Shown in pieces: positions 38,053 through 42,062 of a DNA stretch of 42,062 nucleotides. Origin of the DNA: Candidatus Sericytochromatia bacterium (GTDB lineage Bacteria; Cyanobacteriota; Sericytochromatia; UBA7694); the NCBI GenBank assembly GCA_015272195.1, contig JACYMC010000149.1:1-42062 (forward strand). The letters run 5' to 3'. The notes under the pieces are model-generated. The model was not told where the DNA came from and did no database searches. It saw nothing but the letters and a program-made list of their open reading frames with translations. Both the position numbers and the translations under genes were made by a program. How positions within the stretch are numbered: position 1 is the stretch's first letter; every line of letters starts with the position of its first letter.

Positions 38053-39254
38053 AATCGTGCCAACCACCAGCCAGAGCGAATGTCCTGGATATTTTCAGTT
38101 TCTTTGGCTGCCAGCGCCGTGCTTTGCCAGTGCGCCGGATCACCACCATACATGCCCCAGTGAACCTGAGCAAAGGGATCATAAAGACGCGACAGGCCGC
38201 TCTGGGGAGAACCTATCAGAACCTCCTGCCGACCCAGTGCAGGCGAAGAGCGTATCGCCCCGTTCAGCCGCTCTTTCCAGCGCAGCTCCCCCGCATGCGT
38301 GAGGGCATAAAGATAACCATCACGACACGAAAAGTAAACGCCGGCGTCAGATACCGCCGGCGTGGCATAAATCGCGTCTGCGGTTTCAAAGGCCCATTTC
38401 AGACGACCGCTGCGGCGGTCAACGGCATAAAAATATTTGTCATTGCTGCCGACATAAACGGTGTCTTCAAAGACCACCGCACTGGCATGCTCAATCACAC
38501 CACGGGTTTCAAAGCGCCAGCGCAACTTGCCCGTGCTGGCATCCAGGGCATAAAGAAAGTGATCCCAGGAACCCTGATAGACCACGCCCCGATCCACCAC
38601 GGGTGCCGCAGAAAGATAACTGTCTGTCTTAAACTTCCACTGCAATTGACCGCTGCGGGCATCCAGGGCATAGAGATGCTGGTCCCATGAGGCTGCCAGC
38701 ACCTGCTTTTGATACAGTGCCGGTGGAGCATCAAAAGCCTGGGCCGCCTGAAAACGCCAGGCCAGCTGGCCCGTCTCGGCTTTTAAGGCATACAAAAAAC
38801 GGTCTCGGCTGCCGATATAGACATGACCATAACCCGCCGCCGGTGTTCCCCGAACTTCGCCCCCGGTGGCATATTTCCACTGCACATAGCCATTCTGGGC
38901 ACTCAGGGCATAAATTTTACGATCTGCTGAGCCGACATAGACTTTGTGGCGGTAAAGCGTCGGGTAGCCCGCAATATGTCCCTCTGTAGCGTATGCCCAC
39001 AGACGCTTGCCAGAACGGGCATCCAGAGCTGCCACACTATCCGTCAGTGGTTTACCCGCGGTGTCTTTACGCGGCTTATAGGCATAGCCTGTCAGCAGAT
39101 AGTCCGGCACCCTGTCCTGATTTAAATCGGCCAGGGTCAGGCGGGGGTCAATAAAGTCAGGCCACTGTTTGAGCAGCATACCCGGACGGGCACAGGCGCT
39201 CAGGCTCATCAAAAGCAGCAAATGGAGCGCACACCAGCCCGGCGTTTTATTCAT
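38022..39254 (-). CDS. PQQ-like beta-propeller lipoprotein (BamB-like)
   Basis: Repeats such as 'VYVGSADRKIYALSAQNGYVQWKYATGGEVRGTPA'; lipobox LSAC. Start placed at ATG 39254 (MNKTPGWCALHLLLLMSLSAC). Confidence 0.9.
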   Translation of the reverse strand: MNKTPGWCALHLLLLMSLSACARPGMLLKQWPDFIDPRLTLADLNQDRVPDYLLTGYAYKPRKDTAGKPLTDSVAALDARSGKRLWAYATEGHIAGYPTLYRHKVYVGSADRKIYALSAQNGYVQWKYATGGEVRGTPAAGYGHVYIGSRDRFLYALKAETGQLAWRFQAAQAFDAPPALYQKQVLAASWDQHLYALDARSGQLQWKFKTDSYLSAAPVVDRGVVYQGSWDHFLYALDASTGKLRWRFETRGVIEHASAVVFEDTVYVGSNDKYFYAVDRRSGRLKWAFETADAIYATPAVSDAGVYFSCRDGYLYALTHAGELRWKERLNGAIRSSPALGRQEVLIGSPQSGLSRLYDPFAQVHWGMYGGDPAHWQSTALAAKETENIQDIRSGWWLARLWQDLSALFS

Positions 39255-40617
39255 CGGTCTGAATCGTAAAGCTGGACTCCACCGGCTGGGGTGCAGGTGT
39301 TGTCGGAGGAGCGGGTGACGCGGCTGGTGGTGCAGAGGCTGACGGGGATTCGGGTGCTGAAGGCGGTACAGCGCCACGCACGGTATCAGGCCTTGGTACA
39401 GGTGGAATCGCCGGTACAGCTGAAGGAATCGTCGGCTGGGCCGGAGCGCGCTGGGGGGTCGGTCGGTTGCGCAGCCAGCTGGGCAGACGCTGTCCCGGCT
39501 CATGGGCATCCAGGTCAAAGGGTGGCAGCGCTGGATTCAGCGGTTCTTTAGAGCTGCGCTCGTCATCTTCGTCAATGGTGAACTCTGAGATCACCTGCTC
39601 GCGCTCGGTGCCAAAGGCCTGAAACTCTTCTTTTTCGGTATAAAAGAGGGCTTTGTCAGAGGTCAGCCAGTCTTCGTTTTCGCGCTGCAGCCTGACATTA
39701 CCAATCAGAGCTGCCAATTGCTGCAGCTCGCTGTAGGTGGCTTCATCCCCCACGGCCACGCGCTCTTTGCCGCCCACTTTCTGAGTTATTTTGACATTGC
39801 CCTCGGCTTTGAGATCATCCGTGGCCCTGAAAAAAGTGATTTTATCGGCCTTGATAATCAGTTTTTCGCGCACAAAACGCTGCTGTTCTTCGTCTTTAGG
39901 ATCGTTGTCGATGATTTTGTTTTCGACCAGCCAGCGGCCATCAATCTGGGTGACCTCAGCATTGCCCTCCACAATCATCAGATCCCCATCGGCCTCTCCC
40001 CGGATGCGGGCTTTATCGCCGGTGATCTTTTTGTCTTTTTGCAGCATGACCACATTGCCATCGAGATTGGCGTTTTCGCTGCGGGTAAAGTACTCCATCT
40101 GATCGGAGGTCACCACAGAGCGGGCCTTTTTAAGGGCGGTTTCGGTGCGTTCACGCTTGATGTCTTTATTGTCTACATAGCTCTGGGGCAAAGGATACTG
40201 ATAGGATTCACGATCCATGCGCACGGCTTCTTTAAGAAATATACGGCGTTCTTCGTGATAAGCCGTCATCTTAACGCCCGTAATCACGGTGGTGCGGCCT
40301 TTTTCTTTTTCTTTGTTGACCTGCACAATTTTGACGCCGTTATCGACAAAAGACTGTTTGGTGTCTTCGTGATAAAGCACATCGTCAGCGTAAATGGTGG
40401 TGTTGTCCTGAATAATTTTAACGTGCCCGGTGGCCTGGGCTCGCTTTTCCTGGCGGCGGTAAACCGCCTTGTCGGAGTAGATGCGCACCCGCTCCTGCTG
40501 CTCAGCCTGGGCCTTGCCGGACGTGCCGGACTGGGCCCAGGACATACGCTCGCCCCCCAGACTGGCCGAAGCCAGGCTGAGGGCCAATAAACTCAGCAGA
40601 AGCGGACGTTTGCTCAT
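39247..40617 (-). CDS. OstA/LptA-like periplasmic LPS-transport-type protein
   Basis: OstA repeats 'RIYSDKAVYRRQEKRAQATGHVKIIQDNTTIYADDVLYHEDTKQ'; N-terminal signal peptide; Pro/Ala-rich C-terminal tail. Confidence 0.85.
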   Translation of the reverse strand: MSKRPLLLSLLALSLASASLGGERMSWAQSGTSGKAQAEQQERVRIYSDKAVYRRQEKRAQATGHVKIIQDNTTIYADDVLYHEDTKQSFVDNGVKIVQVNKEKEKGRTTVITGVKMTAYHEERRIFLKEAVRMDRESYQYPLPQSYVDNKDIKRERTETALKKARSVVTSDQMEYFTRSENANLDGNVVMLQKDKKITGDKARIRGEADGDLMIVEGNAEVTQIDGRWLVENKIIDNDPKDEEQQRFVREKLIIKADKITFFRATDDLKAEGNVKITQKVGGKERVAVGDEATYSELQQLAALIGNVRLQRENEDWLTSDKALFYTEKEEFQAFGTEREQVISEFTIDEDDERSSKEPLNPALPPFDLDAHEPGQRLPSWLRNRPTPQRAPAQPTIPSAVPAIPPVPRPDTVRGAVPPSAPESPSASAPPAASPAPPTTPAPQPVESSFTIQTDE

Positions 40618-41489
40618 TTTTTCTCGTCACCAAAAATGCTGCTGAAGTTCATGATCGTCTGCTGATCTGTCACCACACCTTTGATACCGGGGGTCAGCTT
40701 CTGCACATATTCATACTGAATCAGACGGGGGTTAGAAGCCAGGGCCTGACCACGCACCCGCATCGACTCTGCTTCACCCTGAGCTTCAATGATCTTACGC
40801 TCTTTTTCCTGCTTTTCTTTTTGCAGCACATACTCCATGCGCTGGGCTTCCTGCAGAGCCACCTGTTTGGCTTCAATCGCCTTCTGGAACTCGTCTGAGA
40901 AGCGGGTATTGCGGATCAGCACCTCCTGCAGCTCAATATAATAACGGTCAAAGGTAGAACGCAGACCGGTGTCAAGACGCTCCTGGATCTCGGTACGCTT
41001 GCCGGAGTAAACGTCCATCACGTTATACTGGGCCACCACGGTGCGAATCACGGAGCGGATTTCAGGCACAATAATCTTGTAGGCATAGTTGGGGCCCACT
41101 TCGCGGTGCAGCTTCCAGAGGTTTTCTTCGTTGGGACGGAAGCGCACGGACAGTTCCATCTGTACCGTCTGACCGTCAGCAGTGCGGGCCTCAATGGCAG
41201 GCTCAGCGATACCGGTAGCACTGGCATCGGCATCAGAGGTGCCCACGTTATAGGTCTGGGTTTTGACATCATAACGCACCGCTTTCTGAACAAAGGGCAA
41301 CACAAAGGTCATGCCCTCATTGCGCACACCGGGCAACACCCCTCTGAAGTTGTCGAAAATCACGGCGCGCTCACCGGCAGAAACGATCACCACGCTGGCG
41401 CTGACAAACACCAGCACGGCCAGACCGATCACCACGCCAACCACCGCACTGAAGCTGGGCGGACGGATTTGTGCATCATTAAAGGCCAT
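40614..41489 (-). CDS. SPFH/Band 7 (prohibitin-like) protein
   Basis: 'GERAVIFDNFRGVLPGVRNEGMTFVLPFVQKAVRYDVKTQTYNV' and 'EKQEKERKIIEAQGEAESMRVRGQAL'. Confidence 0.95.
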   Translation of the reverse strand: MAFNDAQIRPPSFSAVVGVVIGLAVLVFVSASVVIVSAGERAVIFDNFRGVLPGVRNEGMTFVLPFVQKAVRYDVKTQTYNVGTSDADASATGIAEPAIEARTADGQTVQMELSVRFRPNEENLWKLHREVGPNYAYKIIVPEIRSVIRTVVAQYNVMDVYSGKRTEIQERLDTGLRSTFDRYYIELQEVLIRNTRFSDEFQKAIEAKQVALQEAQRMEYVLQKEKQEKERKIIEAQGEAESMRVRGQALASNPRLIQYEYVQKLTPGIKGVVTDQQTIMNFSSIFGDEKK

Positions 41490-41806
41490 GTATCTTATCT
41501 CCTTATTTTAAACGGTTGAGACCGCATTTTCTTCATTATACCGACACTGAGACTTTAACGCAGGAACTTCGTGCCCTGATCGGGCTGTCACCACAAATGC
41601 CAGCTCAGCTTTAGCCCGCATTTCTCACAAAGGTGCGTTCACATAAGGTGTAGGGTATATTTCGGGAGTTTTTACTGAACTCGGTAGCCTCTGAACAGGC
41701 CGTTTCACGCTTGATTCATTGTCTTTGTTCGTTCGCTGGGTGAAAGACGACAGGCCAAAGATAACCTGGTTTCAGGCGATTGAGATCTTGGTGAAGGGGC
41801 TCAGGC

Positions 41807-42062
41807 TCACGGTATTCGCAATCGCTTCAGAACCTGTCCCCACAGAGAACGAAAGGGGCACGCGCTCGCCAATTGACAGATCAGGTGCCCACCGACATGC
41901 AGGACGCGCGCCGCTACCTTCAACAGCTTGAGCCGAATTGTTCCGGCCTGTGCTTTGGCGAGCTTTGTGCCCGTCAATCCGAGCCGGCGAATCGCTTGCA
42001 TCAGAACATACGCCAGCCCTGAAAACCAGAGCCGAAGCTGATTGGCCCGAAACAGATGCGCT
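41807..42062 (-). mobile_element. C-terminal fragment of an IS1380-like transposase, truncated by the window edge
   Basis: Open from the right edge: '...LFRANQLRLWFSGLAYVLMQAIRRLGLTGTKLAKAQAGTIRLKLLKVAARVLHVGGHLICQLASACPFRSLWGQVLKRLRIP*' matches the IS1380-family C-terminus as remembered. Confidence 0.8.

Noticed and set aside
38300-39200. Internal repetitiveness considered as possible DNA repeats
   Set aside because: Explained by the repeated beta-propeller blades of the PQQ-like protein.
39718-40590. 290-aa plus-strand ORF
   Set aside because: Fully antisense to the OstA/LptA-like gene, which has clear repeats and a signal peptide.

Overview
The 42 kb window is a gene-dense, mostly housekeeping chromosomal segment from a Gram-negative bacterium. 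Several genes suggest a cyanobacteria-related, possibly non-photosynthetic (Melainabacteria/Sericytochromatia-like) lineage: an SLH-domain porin, a SepF-proC-YggT cluster, OstA/LptA-like proteins and an orphan Rieske protein. This placement is inference only. About 37 coding regions can be supported, including secD, an OmpR-type response regulator with its histidine kinase, a UshA-like nucleotidase, sepF, proC, yggT, eno, gap, type-B rpmE, a MerR/B12-type regulator, a pilin-like protein, NUDIX, DUF885, CheW, a sugar nucleotidyltransferase, a fused M16 peptidase, an NSS symporter, a sigma factor, a TPR/2OG-Fe(II) oxygenase, a PQQ-propeller lipoprotein, an OstA/LptA-like protein and an SPFH protein. 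Two tRNA genes are present: Arg-ACG and Ser-GCT. The window edges carry mobile-element traces: a possible IS200/IS605 (TnpB/omega-RNA-like) right end on the left and a truncated IS1380-like transposase on the right. The most striking observation is an apparent histone-fold domain fused to the N-terminus of an MGDG-synthase/MurG-like glycosyltransferase (255-1625). A second is a 1037-aa toxin/effector-like metallopeptidase with HEIGH, a downstream EDFAEA motif and a peptidoglycan-binding-like motif (27174-30287). No CRISPR array, rRNA or prophage was seen. All assignments come from reading the sequence; no database search was run.
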